A DNA stretch of 64,000 bases from Lottia gigantea. Taxonomy: Eukaryota > Mollusca > Gastropoda > Lottiidae. Shown piece after piece: positions 1 through 11,639 of the stretch. Location of the stretch: contig NW_008706957.1 in NCBI RefSeq assembly GCF_000327385.1, forward strand, positions 250,878 to 314,877, written 5' to 3'. The position numbers and the translations under genes are program-made. The notes under the pieces were generated by a model. It worked only from the letters and a program-made list of their open reading frames with translations, was not told the DNA's origin and ran no database searches. Position 1 is the first letter of the stretch. Each line of letters opens with the position of its first letter.

Positions 1-597
1 TATCCAATTGCAGGAAAACGAAATTGAGCTCTATCACGTGGTAACCAACTGTACCCGGTAAACATACCAGAGCAGAAATCTAAAGGTTACAGGTTTAGTT
101 TGTATAGAGATCTGGCCCAATAACCTTTTTGTTGACTTACAAGGCAATAGATAATTTTAGTTTAATGACTATGAGCTGATCAGTGACATATTATTAATGG
201 GGTCAATTGAGAATAGTATGAATGGTGAAGAGTAATTAATGAGCTTTGACATCCCCCTTTTGACCTGCGAATCCATAACTCAACAAAGCAAGTACCACTA
301 CACAAATGAGTTATGCCCCCTCTCATTTCACCTGAAAACTTTGAAAATTAATGGAAGCAAGCATCAGAATTTTCTGAAATTTTGATGAAAATTAAGGACA
401 AGTGAAAGTGCCTTTCTGTGAAGTTTCACGTCAATCATTGATCGAAGGTTATAAGCCTCTAATGATGATATGGGATTGTTCAAGCAACAGTAAGATGTGA
501 ATAATCATCGTACCGTTGCTAAAGGAAGATGTCCTTCTATAGGTATATATATATATATTAGAAAATATTTTCACTATTAAAATAGTGCCCAATACAT
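1..597. other. 5' flank without a recognised gene
   Basis: I see no convincing coding exon here. The missing N-terminal exon of the downstream fukutin gene should encode a short cytoplasmic tail and a membrane anchor; it was looked for and not found, so it probably lies upstream of the window or was lost in the gap at 1401-1450. Confidence 0.5.
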
Positions 598-1400
598 ATA
601 AAAATACCATTGTTAAAATAGTGCTCAATACATCAATTATTCTAGAGCAATATAGATGTACCACTGTTATAATAGTAATCAATACATCAATTATTCTAGA
701 GCAATATAGATGTACCACTGTTATAATAGTAATCAATACATCAATTATTCTAGAGCAATATAGATGTACCACTGTTAAAATAGTGATCAATACATCAATT
801 ATTCTAGAGCAATATAGATATACCACTGTTATAATAGTAATCAATACATCAATTATTCTAGAGCAATATAGATGTACCACTGTTATAATAGTAATCAATA
901 CATCAATTATTCTAGAGCAATATAGATGTACCACTGTTATAATAGTAATCAATACATCAATTATTCTAGAGCAATATAGATGTACCACTGTTAAAATAGT
1001 GATCAATACATCAATTATTCTAGAGCAATATAGATATACCACTGTTAAAATACTGATCAATACATCAATTATTCTAGAGCAATATAGATATACCACTGTT
1101 AAAATACTGATCAATACATCAATTATTCTAGAGCAATATAGATGTACCACTGTTAAAATAGTGATCAATACATCAATTATTCTAGAGCAATATAGATATA
1201 CCACTGTTAAAATACTGATCAATACATCAATTATTCTAGAGCAATATAGATGTACCACTGTTAAAATACTGATCAATACCTCAATTATTCTAGAGCAATA
1301 TAGATATACCACTGTTAAAATAGTGATCAATACATCAATTATTCTAGAGCAATATAGATATACCACTGTTAAAATACTGATCAATACCTCAATTATTCTA
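598..1400. repeat. 54-bp minisatellite, about 15 copies
   Basis: Near-identical 54-bp units contain 'caattattctagagcaat' followed by a variable 'agatgtaccactgttaaaa'. Successive 'tcaatacatc' blocks start at 625 and 679. Because 54 is a multiple of three and the unit lacks stops in some frames, both strands carry long artificial open frames. On the minus strand each unit contains 'ttttaacagtgg', which resembles a 3' splice site. A single degenerate half-unit recurs near 3958-3990. The array runs straight into a run of N, so its true length is unknown. Confidence 0.95.
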
Positions 1401-1450
1401 NNNNNNNNNNNNNNNNNNNNNNNNNNNNNNNNNNNNNNNNNNNNNNNNNN
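1401..1450. other. Assembly gap (50 N)
   Basis: Fifty consecutive N directly follow the 54-bp minisatellite. The round number suggests a placeholder gap inside a collapsed or unresolved tandem array. Confidence 0.97.
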
Positions 1451-1587
1451 TCGCGGTAAACTTTTAGGTGTCATTGAATGGTCTGTGGGTGACATAGAAA
1501 CTCAGCTAGGTTTTTGTTAAAAAGTTTTTTGTTTTACTAATATTTTCACTACATCATGTCCATCATTCAGTCTATCCATCATGTCTG

Positions 1588-1705
1588 TTCAGCACCGACT
1601 CTGGGACTTTATTATTCCCAATGATCTGATTGGTCAATCACTAAAATTGATTTTAAATTTAGTTTTGTTATCCAATCAGATAACTGTATTTCTTCAAATC
1701 TGCAT
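1588..1705. repeat. Dispersed palindromic repeat (TCTGATTGG/CCAATCAGA), copy 1
   Basis: 'gatctgattggtcaatcac' is followed about 50 bases later by 'tatccaatcagat', an inverted pair. The same arrangement recurs at about 15800-15890 in intron 2 of the F5/8C-PAN gene. The overlapping open frame is therefore repeat sequence, not a gene. Confidence 0.55.
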
Positions 1706-1828
1706 TTTATATAAGTTAAGTTTTCGAGAATTAGAATATAAGTTAGATTTTTTCTTAGTTTGTCTAGAGTTCATGCTGGGTATTTTTTTAAGATTCTTTT
1801 TAATTCTACTATTTTTCTCGTTTTTCAG

Positions 1829-4800
1829 GGGATGAATTATACAAATCCTCGTAATAGAGTTTCAAATCACCAAAAATTAGTAAGTTAGATTTGAATATAA
1901 ACATTTGACTTCTTGAATTTATTTGGTGTATATTAGGACAAAAACATTTGAAAATCTTGTTTTTGAGTTTGGGTCTTGAAAAGTATTTTATGATTTCACT
2001 AATGTAAAAGCCAATGGACAAATATTATTTTCAGTTTTTACAATAAAATGATACACCTGTAATGGAATAGCTAGCTATTCTTGTCAAATGTGTTTTTTTC
2101 TTTTTTTGATATTTTGTTGAAGTTATTCTGAAATTGTGTGATATTTATTCCTTTGTAGATCTTATTGCAGAAGTTTTTGAATATTTCTAACTTAAACCAA
2201 ATCGAAGTCTTCCTCATTGGTCTTAACATTTTAGAATCAGTAGACAAGAACACTATATCAAGAACAGGAGATAGAAGTTGTCAATTTCTATGTCATCCTA
2301 CAAATTTGATCACATTTGGTATTTATTATGATACTATTTCTAACCAAACGAAAGTAAGTTGTATTTTAATAGCCATTTGCATGAAAATAGCAACTATTTA
2401 GACTGGGTTGACCATTATATTAAGTATATGAACACAATTTCATGGTTTAATCTTAGGATTAGTGAGGATTTTAGACTTATTTAGTCAAGTTCCAAATTGG
2501 TAACAATTGAATGAACAGTTTCAGAGTTATTGCCCTTGACTTAGTAAAAATGCTTCAAATTTGGCTTGTAGGAAGATAGAGACCACAATTTTTATCCGAT
2601 CTTAATGAAACTTGGCATGCATGTATATATTGATGAGATCTCGGTCAAGTTTCAAATTGGAAGCAATTGGATGAACAGTTTCAGAGTTATTGCCCTTGAC
2701 TTTGTTAAAATGCTTCAAGTTTGGGGGGGGGAACAAATGGGCTACAAGACATTTTTCTGTTACATTAGTACCGTATATCTCCGAATATAATGCACAGTTT
2801 TTTACCCCAAAATGTAAAGGGTGCATATTATACACAGTGAAATAAATTTTGAGTTTTTTTCCCCTTCGAAAATACAGTGAATCGATGTGGAGGATCTGGT
2901 AGCTATTGCTATGGCAAATGAACTTTAAAGGGACTGTGGTTCCTGCAATCCCACTAAAACTAAGTATTTTATAACATCACCCCCACACTTAGTTATAGTG
3001 GAATTGCTATGACTGTAGACATCTGATTTAAAATTGGAATGGTGCAAATTTAATGCTATCATAGTCCCTGATACACATACAAAATTTAGAAAACCTCTTT
3101 ACAATCCCTTTAATTTAGATCCCTTGACAATTTGAAAATGAAAATCAATAAACTTTGTGTTGAATAAAGAATAAAAGCTAGAATTTTCCAACTCCTCATC
3201 ATATCAGGGGGAAAAAAATTGTAATATCATCTTTCTCTTTTCAGAAAGAAAAATATCTAGCAGAATTGAATAAGCATATGTTTAATAGTACAATAACTAA
3301 TGTAAATAATGCGACCTTACCATATTTAAATACTAACGAAACTGTTCTACCTGCTCATATATTTTTATATCGTGGTATAATACTCCATTTAGTTGTCTTC
3401 CATAAAAGAGGTGAAGAACAGTTTCTGTGGACAGATAAAATAGACTTCCAAGGTTTAAAAAAGCCTCATTTTGTGAATCTGAATTTTGTAAACTATGGAC
3501 AATTTCCAGCTGCTTTTGATTAGTAAGTATCTATAAGTTAAGAAAAATTAAAACAGAACCTAAAAAAAACATGTTGTTAATCAGAGTTAAACATGATGCA
3601 ATCTTCAGACAACTGACCTATTTTCAGTCTGCATCCCTACTGAAGTTGGACAAGTAGATCATCTTATTATGTCTAAATTTTGACACAAGTTCGAATCATT
3701 TGTTTAAAGATGTATGCTTAGGGGCATTAATGATGGAAAGTTTCTCAGTTAAACATAGTTTACATCATTTGATTTTATTTATTGAATCTTTAGTTCTGCT
3801 TGAAACAAATCTCTCGAAATGCAGAAATAAGAATAAGTTCTACTTCGCTAAGGACGCAGGCTGAAATAGACCAGTTGTCTGAAGATTGTATATTGTGAAA
3901 CTTCGAGTAAAAACATGTTTTTCTAAAGTTCTGTTTTAATATGTTTATCTCGCTCTTCAATTGATGTATTGAGCACTGTTTTAAAACATAGTAGTGATTG
4001 TGTCTCCCTCGGTAAGACTAGTTAATCTGTGTTTTTAATATTAGTACGTCTGTCAGGGCTGGAGGGGTTGATATGGATCAACAGTTTTGTCAATCTTATG
4101 GGACAAAAGCAATAGTAGGAAATAGAAAATACACTGTATGCATCTTTTGTTTGCTTCACAAATTCCCAGTGCTATAGAGGGAAGAAATTTGATTGGCTGG
4201 CAGTGTCATCTTACAGATGGGTTTTCCATTACAGCCTTTTTCTCGTTTCAGTTTTGAAAATTCTGTATTTATATTAGATGGAATCAAACTATTACATCCA
4301 TCAAATATTCCCTTATTTCTCCAGCAAGTAGAACATTCTCAATTTGTTGAGTGTAATCATTCGTATGCTCAAATCCATCGTTCTAAATACCCTATGAAAG
4401 ACCCACAAACAGCTGCAAATTTCAGCTCAACTGGAAAGTTAATTCTGAAACATGTCAAGAAAACCTTAGACCATATTAATGTGCCATTTCAATTAAATGG
4501 TGGAACTTTATTGGGTAAGTATCAAAAACCTGCTTACTCCAAGCTTTAAAGGGACAGGTGTGCTATTATGAGGGGTTGATTTTAGTCTTGAATATACATA
4601 AATAGTCTTCCGAGCAGGGCTGTTGATTTGGCTCTATATGCTGGACATGACAGACGGGGCTGCTTAAATGTCCGGCAGTCAGTATCCTCTATTGGACATC
4701 AAGTATAGGGTTAGCCATTACATGGCTTTCAATGTCTGTCAAATGCAAAATTCTCTAAATAGTCTTTAGAAGTACTAGACATGATTGATAATTGCATAAT

Positions 4801-7426
4801 TCCTTCAAAATTATCTCAATATCGGAACACAATTACTGATTGGCTTAGCTAAAAAAAATTCCTTTATCTGAGACTAATGTACGGTCGGTCAAAAAAGTCA
4901 ATTTAGAAACAAAAGTGCAAACAAAAATTCAACATTAGAGATGATTTCTCTGCTATATTAAACATTCAGCATTAAAAATGATCTCTCTGCTATATTAAAA
5001 ATTCAACATTAAAGATGATCTCTCTGCTGTATTAAAAATTCAACATTAGATCTTTCTGCTGTATTAATAGAGATCATATTAACATGACCCAGAATTTTGT
5101 CCTCTAACTGATAATGTTGTTATTCCAGTCATCTGATATTAACATGACCCAGAATTTTGTCCTCTAACTGATAAGGTTGTTATTCCAGTCATCTGATATT
5201 AACATGACCCAGAATTTTGTCCTCTAACTGATAATGTTGTTATTCCAGTCATCTGATGGGTTTTCAGCAATTCAGACAATTTTGTTTATGATATATTGAT
5301 AGGTTGGTATAGGCAATGTGAATTAGACTATCAGATGAAAGATGTGGATATTGAAATATTTCACAAAGATTATACTAGAAAGATACCTTCAGCATTAGAT
5401 AATGGTACTTTACATAAAATGTATCGTTTTGGGAAGGTGAGTAAATGTGATAATATCATGCTGTTCTGTAAGGTGAGTAAATATGATAATATATTGCTGT
5501 TGGGAAAGGTTAGTAAATGTGATAATATATTGCTGTTGGGAAAGGTTAGTAATTGTGATAATATATTGCTGTTGGGAAAGGTGAGTAAATGTGATAATAT
5601 ATTGCTGTTGGGAAAGGTGAGTAAATGTGATAATATATTGCTGTTGGGAAAGGTTAGTAAATGTGATAATATATTGCTGTTGGGAAAGGTTAGTAAATGT
5701 GATAATATATTGCTGTTGGGAAAGGTGAGTAAATGTGATATGATGTTTGGTAAGGTGACAAGTTGATTTAATATAATGATATTCTGTCTGGTAAGGGGAG
5801 TAATTGTGATATCATGTTGTCTAGTGAGGTGAGTAAATGTATGAAAATTATGCTGCTCATGATGATGAGTAAATGTGATAATATCATATTGCTAAAAATG
5901 GAATAAATAGATTCAATATTTTCAATAGATTTTGCTGATAATTGCATATAAAATGGCTATGATACATATTTTGGACTATATCACTCATGAAATATCCCCT
6001 CGAAGTGGAAAGAAAAATGTAAAATCTATATAGGGATCTATAATTTAAAGGGACAATTTTAAAAATTGTCATTATCAAAAAATTATATCCGAAAATACTT
6101 CCAAAGTATGCTATTTATATCTATGTAGATATTATCTACTTGATCAAACTGAATTTGTTTATAAAGGTTACAAGTATTTTACTTAAAGTCGTACAGTAGT
6201 TGTTTCAAATCTTCCTAAAAGAACAACAAACTTAAATACATAAATAGTTTTTGCATTAAAAAAATCAGCAGCCGTATTTGTTATTTAGAACTTTCAGATA
6301 TTTTAATGGACAGATTTCTCTGGCATTTGATGTATAGTTTTCAAAAATTTGACCAGAATCCTAAAAATGAATGTTTTGTATCCACATAATATTTGAATTT
6401 TTTTTCCTTTTCTTCCAGGAGAATGATAGCTTAGAATTTTCATTTTCGTTTAACTCTGTAAAGCTAGATATATTCATTGTATATGAGGATAGTGATTATT
6501 TTTGGGTTGGTGGAGTTGAAACTGGCAATTTACAAAAATATAAGTAAGTTATAGACTCATATTATATATAATACATTACAAAAAATGCCACCAACTTATT
6601 CTGAGGAAGTAAATTTATGTTAATTGTGGTTGTTTTAGAAGTAGTCTAGAGCCTTGGAGAACATTCATATTTCATCACAGTTTGCGAGTCAAATGTCCCT
6701 TTGATTTGATTTGCTAAACATAGCTCAATGGTCTGCGAATCAAATAAAACAATATTTTTCGTGTGTATTTTTTAGCAACTAGCATCATTGCCAAGATCAA
6801 TGTTTATATTCTAAATTGCTCTGAACTCTTATGGAAAGCCAAAACTGAAATTTCATTCGATAAATTGCTAATCAAATTTTAAAATCTAAATTGAACCCTA
6901 ATCTTTACTATGTGAAACTATTATGAACTTTGTATTATACCTTGACTGTAATAGTCACTATTCTGGTATCACAGAATGCAGGTATTTGATTGGATTGTAG
7001 GCTAGAAAATACAGCCTTTTTGCTTATAGACTTTCTGCTATGCATGCTAATTGACTATGGATAGTAGACGAAGTTGGTAATAGCTTGACATTGTGAAGAT
7101 GGCCTTGGCTTTGGGGCTGTTAGCAATTAAATGTTGAAAGTTTTTTTAATTTTGCAGTTCGAATAACTTACTAAATACATATTATATTTTTGTTTATCAA
7201 TTTCAGGTTTATTTATCCCAAATATTCCCCGTGTAGAGCTGAATTTATTGGAGTTTTAGTCAGAGTACCATGTGATGTTTTATCATCACTGAAGACAAAT
7301 TATGGTGATAATTTTCTGGTGCCTACATATGATTTTCAGTGGGCTTCAAGTCCTACAAATATCTTTAAGAATGGAGGTTGGAAAGAGTCAGAAAGAAATG
7401 AAGTCGTTCAAATTTTTGATATTTAA
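1829..7426 (+). CDS. FKTN: Fukutin (alpha-dystroglycan ribitol-5-phosphate transferase), 3' seven exons; N-terminus missing
   Basis: Fukutin is a Golgi type II membrane enzyme of the LicD-like nucleotidyltransferase fold that adds ribitol-5-phosphate to the core M3 glycan of alpha-dystroglycan. Phase-consistent exons are 1829-1879 (weak), 2171-2353, 3245-3522, 4252-4514, 5303-5436, 6419-6543 and 7207-7426, joining to 417 residues before TAA. Against my memory of human fukutin (461 aa), I see VFLI early on, HLVVFH, a C-terminal half with GTLLGWYRQC, then KDVDIEIF holding the conserved DxD (Asp-Val-Asp) motif, FGK-ENDSLEFSF, VKLDIF, LFPK-like FIYPKYSPC, VPCDVL and the ending EVVQIFDI. The cytoplasmic tail and membrane anchor (about 45 residues) are not found. 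The exon ending at 5436 is followed by a minisatellite that repeats its 5' splice site. Identity is secure from several conserved blocks; the first exon is tentative. Confidence 0.93.
2490..2765. repeat. Two copies of the ~160-bp 'ttattgcccttgactta' repeat
   Basis: Two adjacent units share 'ttattgcccttgactt' (2529 and 2689) and 'tggatgaacagtttcagag'. The same family forms a tandem array at 19380-20090 and lies again at 20930-21140 and 23575-23915. It sits in a fukutin intron and explains the small open frames there. Confidence 0.85.
2924..3113. mobile_element. MITE-like element, family C
   Basis: It starts with ttaaagggactg and ends with 'ttagaaaacctctttacaat' plus ccctttaa. Its core pairs 'tcctgcaatcccac' with 'agtggaattgc', an internal inverted repeat. 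Relatives lie at 11640-11795, 21511-21806, 35282-35465, 46172-46384 and 62476-62777. Inverted ends with TTAA-type edges suggest a non-autonomous DNA transposon; no coding capacity is present. Confidence 0.75.
4545..4905. mobile_element. MITE-like element, family A (AAGGGACAG ends), degraded
   Basis: It begins tttaaagggacaggtg right after a fukutin exon and carries the family phrases 'gattttagtcttgaatata', 'ataattccttcaaaa' and 'gagactaatgtacg'. Better copies with both ends lie at 14663-15005 and 33308-33630. The right terminal inverted repeat is not clean in this copy. Confidence 0.6.
4915..5262. repeat. Two short arrays upstream of a fukutin exon: ~37-bp and 60-bp units
   Basis: The first part (about 4915-5060) repeats 'aaaattcaacattaaagatg' plus 'atctctctgctatatt' about four times with decay. 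The second (about 5085-5262) is three almost identical 60-bp units containing 'atgacccagaattttgtcc' and ending 'gttgttattccagtcatctg'. The block 'ttgttattccag' is a credible 3' splice site motif. The true acceptor of the next fukutin exon is about 40 bases further on (ag at 5301-5302). Confidence 0.9.
5437..5880 (+). repeat. 36-bp minisatellite repeating a fukutin 5' splice site
   Basis: The exon ends ...TTTGGGAAG at 5436 and the intron opens gtgagtaaatgtgat. The array then repeats 'gggaaag|gtgagtaaatgtg' plus 'ataatatattgctgtt' with a strict 36-bp period. Donor-like GTGAGT/GTTAGT copies start at 5437, 5473, 5509, 5545, 5581, 5617, 5653, 5689 and 5725; degenerate copies follow to about 5880. 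Every regular copy keeps AAG before GTRAGT or GTTAGT. The unit is twelve codons without a stop, so the exon frame stays open to 5766. Confidence 0.95.
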
Positions 7427-8620
7427 AAATCTTTTGTAGTAGTATACCAGTCCATAAGATTGTGTTCCGTTTAGATTAATCTAGTCCTAGAATTTGTTTA
7501 TAATTTTATTTATTCCTCTCAGTTCATCTTTACTTTTTGAGTTATTTTTATCAACCCTCTTGGGTAGTTTATATTCTTTATTTTTGAAAGTCCATTTGTC
7601 TAGTCTATTTTATCTACACAATTAGTTTATCTACGCTCAAGAGTAGTTTATCTACACTCAAGAGTAGTTTATCTACACTCAAGAGAAGGTTATCTACACT
7701 CAAGAGTAGTTTATCATTTATCTATATTCAAGAGAAGTTTATCTAGTCATGTAGTTTAGTTTATCTACACTCAAAAGTATTTTATTTTTTGTTGTAATGT
7801 GCAAATGATAACTGATATTATGCTAGTGAACCAAATATTTAGAATAATTTCACCTTAAAGAGGTTTAATGTATCTAAGAGATGTAGTTGTCTTTTAGAAT
7901 TAAAATCTGATTTCAATTGAACTCAAATCATCTCTTGGTAGTTATTCACATTCTCCTATGCAGATATCACAAGTGACACAGTGGCGATAATAAGAATCAT
8001 TAGGGGATAGGCAATTCTTTCCCAATTTAAAATGATATGAAATTTGAAAGGGGAGTTAAGCAAAGCCAGACCAGCTCTTACTGGGGATTCTGGCCCCCAT
8101 GTAGTACACTGCTGTAGTGATCATTGTTTAGTTATATCTACATACGAGAATGAATTACAGTTCATGGTGAATTAGAAGTGATTTTAGAGCAACCAAACAG
8201 GTGGCTTCACCATAAGCATATAAGCACAAGTACTAAAAGTTTCCTCAGGTTTTCAATACTTGCTGAATCTCACCTAGCCTTTGTCACCTACATGTTTCCA
8301 AGCCCCTCCCTGTATTGAAGAATATTGTTCATCTTAAGTTTCTGCAACCAAAACAAAACCGTAGGCTAGGTAAGAGTTAGCAAGTTTAGAGCTTCGTCTT
8401 TCGTTTAATCTTCAAAAATCAGATAAACAGATTTTGTATTAAAAATGTACCTCATAATCGAACAAATATTAGCAGAAAGCCATTTTGATATTTATTTATT
8501 GTATATATTCAGATTTTTTCAGTCAATTTTTCTGGTTTTATAGAAATATATATTTTTTTTAATTTAGATTTAAATTTTCCATAAGAAGGATCTGATTAGG
8601 ATATTCATCTTCGTAATAAC
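7427..8620 (+). other. Fukutin 3' UTR and flank with a 21-bp array
   Basis: Between about 7616 and 7790 a 21-bp unit, 'tagtttatctacactcaaga', is repeated about eight times with decay. I found no clear AATAAA signal soon after the stop codon, so the end of the transcript is not placed. The rest, to 8620, shows no coding signal. Confidence 0.7.
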
Positions 8621-8622
8621 AA

Positions 8623-8935
8623 ATTAAAGGGACAGATTCGCCATTTCAGAAATTGATTTAGCTCTTGAATCTATATAAATAGTCTTCAGAAATACTAAAA
8701 CTGTACAAAAATTATATAATTCCTTCTAAAAACTGCAAACATGGAATTTCATTTTCTATTTCTATATATGGTAGAGCCTCAAGAACAGACAGTCCTCATT
8801 TTTAACTTTCAAATGTAGCTAGTTCTGGTCACACATGGATTTGAAGACCAAATTTCAACAGTCAGCTGTGAACACTATTATTGTTAAGTTTAGCTACATA
8901 TATTTTTTGGTCATCCTCAGTGGTAGTATTATACC
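8623..8935. mobile_element. MITE-like element, family A
   Basis: It opens attaaagggacagattcgcc, then has 'ctcttgaatctatataaat', 'agtcttcagaaatacta' and 'aattatataattccttct'. The later part, 'cagctgtgaacactatta', matches other family A copies. The right end is eroded. Confidence 0.7.
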
Positions 8936-9056
8936 TTTAATTATGTTCATCCAATATTCAAAACATAAACACAATCCATTTTATTTTGAGATAAGAAAAT
9001 AACTCTAATTACTCTTTATACTTATAATAAAATCTAAATAGATTGCTCATGAATGA

Positions 9057-9815
9057 GTTTTGATTTCTGGATGATACAGATGTTTGATTTCTGGATTATA
9101 CAGATGTTTGATTTCTGGATTATACAGATGTTTGATTTCTGGATTATACAGATGTTTGATTTCTGGATGATACAGATGTTTAATTTCTGGATTATACAGA
9201 TGTTTGATTTCTGGATTATACAGATGTTTGATTTCTGGATGATACAGATGTTTGATTTCTGGATTATACAGATAATTGATTTCTGGATTATACAGATGTT
9301 TGATTTCTGAATTATACAGATGTTTGATTTCTGGATGATACAGATGTTTGATTTCTGGATTATACAGATGTTTGATTTCTGAATTATACAGATGTTTGAT
9401 TTCTGGATGATACAGATGTTTGATTTCTGGATTATACAGATAATTGATTTCTGGATTATACAGATATTTGATTTCTGAATTATACAGATGTTTGATTTCT
9501 GGATTATAGAGATATTTGATTTCTGGATTATACAGATGATTGATTTCTGGATTATACAGATGTTTGATTTCTGAATTATACAGATATTTGATTTCTGAAT
9601 TATACAAATGTTTGATTTCTGGATTATACAGATGATTGATTTCTGGATTATACAGATGTTTGATTTCTGAATTATACAGATGTTTGATTTCTGAATTATA
9701 CAGATGTTTGATTTCTGAATTATACAGATGTTTGATTTCTGGATTATACAGATGTTTGATTTCTGAATTATACAGATGTTTGATTTCTGAATTATACAGA
9801 TGTATGGTTAAATTC
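9057..9815. repeat. 24-bp minisatellite, about 31 copies
   Basis: The unit is 'gatttctggattatacag' plus atgttt, with a few substitutions (gaat/gatg, ataatt). The 24-bp length is a multiple of three, so long meaningless open frames exist on both strands (for example a 186-residue minus-strand frame of NPEIKHLY repeats). Every unit contains 'ttctggattatacag|atg', which resembles a 3' splice site on the plus strand, although no exon is recognised downstream. Confidence 0.95.
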
Positions 9816-10150
9816 AGAAATATTAAGTTTATCTAGAATCATGGTACTATATTGTTAATTCTTCTGTTAGTGGTTGATTGTAAAGTTGTGTCAAGTTGGT
9901 ATATTAATTATTGTTGTTTCAAGATTTTATTTATTTTTGTTGTTTCAAGTTTTTATATATATTGTTGTTTCAAGTTATTGTTTAGGGTTGTTTCATTGTC
10001 TATTGTTGTTTCATACCAAATAATAGGACAAAATGAATGTAAGTAACCACTGTTTAAATGTGCTATTCCTATTGAAAGGTGAAATTAGGAAAGCTAGGTA
10101 AAGATAAATTTGCATTGAAAGGTGGAAAAAAAAATGTACAAAAAAAATTT
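9816..10150. other. AT-rich spacer with short 'tattgttgtttcaag' repeats
   Basis: From about 9900 to 10015 the motif 'attgttgtttcaagtt' recurs about five times at uneven spacing. No gene is seen. Confidence 0.6.
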
Positions 10151-10189
10151 AACAAAATATTTGAAAAAATATGTAACACTGTAATCTAA

Positions 10190-10565
10190 TTTTGAAAAAA
10201 CTTACTTGTGAAACAAATGAACTAAAGAGTACCTTGGAGAAATAAATTTTAAAAACTTACTTGTGAAAACAAATGTAGCAAAAAATTCATTGCAGAAATG
10301 AATTTTAAAAACTTACTTGTGAAAACAAATAAACAAAAAAGAGTACATTGGAGAAATAAATTTTAAAAACTTACTTATGAAAACAAAAAACCAAAGGAGT
10401 AAATTTTAAAAACTTATTTGTGAAAACAAATAAAATATAGAGTACTTTGGAGAAATAAATTTAAAAAAAAACTTACTTGTGAAAACAAATGTACCAAAAA
10501 ATTCATGGCAGAAATGAATTTTTAAAAAAACTTACATGTGAAAACAAATGTACCAAAAATTATAG
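10190..10565. repeat. ~56-bp degenerate minisatellite
   Basis: About seven units share 'aaaacttacttgtgaaaaca' followed by variable A-rich sequence with 'gagaaataaatttt'. On the minus strand each reads 'tttcacaagtaagtttt', containing CAA|GTAAGT, a near-consensus 5' splice site. Spacing varies between about 45 and 60 bases. Confidence 0.85.
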
Positions 10566-10744
10566 GTGAGAAATTATTGTAAAAATGATGAAAATGTAAT
10601 GATGTTGTTGTAACAATGTGAATAGATCTAATGAAATCCTTGAATTAAAATATAAGTATATAGTGATGAGACTAAGAATGAAATTTTCGTAACAATTGTG
10701 CCAAATTTGAGTGATTATCTGTTAAAAGGATGAATTGAGAAATG

Positions 10745-11470
10745 AAAATGACATCACCATCTGCTACTTGATCGAGTGAGATTGACATCACCATCTGCTA
10801 CTTGATCGAGTGAGATTGACACCACCATCTGCTATATGATCAAGTGAGAATGAAACCACCATCTGCTATATGATTTAGTGAGAATGACATCACGATCTGC
10901 TATATGATCAAGTGAGAATGACACCACCATCTGCTATATGATCAAGTGAAAATGACATCACCATCTGCTATATGATCAAGTGAGAATGACATCACCATCT
11001 GCTATATGATCAAGTGAGAATGACACCACCATCTGCTAATATGATCAAGTGAAAATGACACCACCATCTGCTATATGATCAAGTGAAAATGACATCACCA
11101 TCTGCTATATGATCAAGTGAGAATGACACCACCATCTGCTATATGATCAAGTGAAAATGACACTACCATCTGCTATATAATCAAGTGAAAATGACACCAC
11201 CATCTGCTTAAATCAAGTGAAAATGACACCACCATCTGCTATGTGATCAAATGAAAATGACACCACCATCTGCTATATAATCAAGTGAGAATGACACCAC
11301 CATCTGCTATATGATCAAGTGAGAATGACACCACCATCTGCTATATGATCAAGTGAGAATGACACCACCATCTGCTATATGATCAAGTGAAAATGACATC
11401 ACCATCTGCTATATGATCAAGTGAAAATGACACCACCATCTGCTATATGATCAAGTGAGAATGACATCAA
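10745..11470. repeat. 34-bp minisatellite, about 21 copies
   Basis: The unit is 'atgacaccaccatctgctat' plus atgatcaagtgaga. The core CAA|GTGAGA (or CAA|GTGAAA) resembles a 5' splice site on the plus strand. The first units read cttgatcgagtgagattg, so the array has drifted. No coding exon is recognised beside it. Confidence 0.95.
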
Positions 11471-11639
11471 CTCCCGTGATCATTATACACTTAGATGCTT
11501 ATGATTCTGCTTTGAAGTAGGATTAGGCTTACCATAAGCAAGAAAAAATACCATTAGATGATGTGAAATTCAACCCATTTGAAATATCATCAACTTCTTA
11601 AAATAATTGTAAAGATATTTTATAAACTTCTATGTTAAT

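Noticed and set aside
449-1520. Open frames of 348 aa (minus) and 311 aa (plus) across the 54-bp array
   Set aside because: Both are read-through of a stop-free 18-codon tandem unit, and both run across the N gap. No start context or domain supports a protein.
1581-1835. 84-aa hydrophobic frame upstream of fukutin as its missing membrane anchor
   Set aside because: It overlaps a dispersed palindromic repeat also present at 15800, ends at a splice acceptor, and does not match the fukutin N-terminus.
9047-9836. 186-aa minus-strand and shorter plus-strand frames in the 24-bp array
   Set aside because: Pure repeat translation (NPEIKHLY or FWIIQMFD); a tandem unit divisible by three explains both.
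585-11470. CRISPR array interpretation of the regular repeats
   Set aside because: Units are contiguous with no unique spacers, and the context is a eukaryotic nuclear genome.
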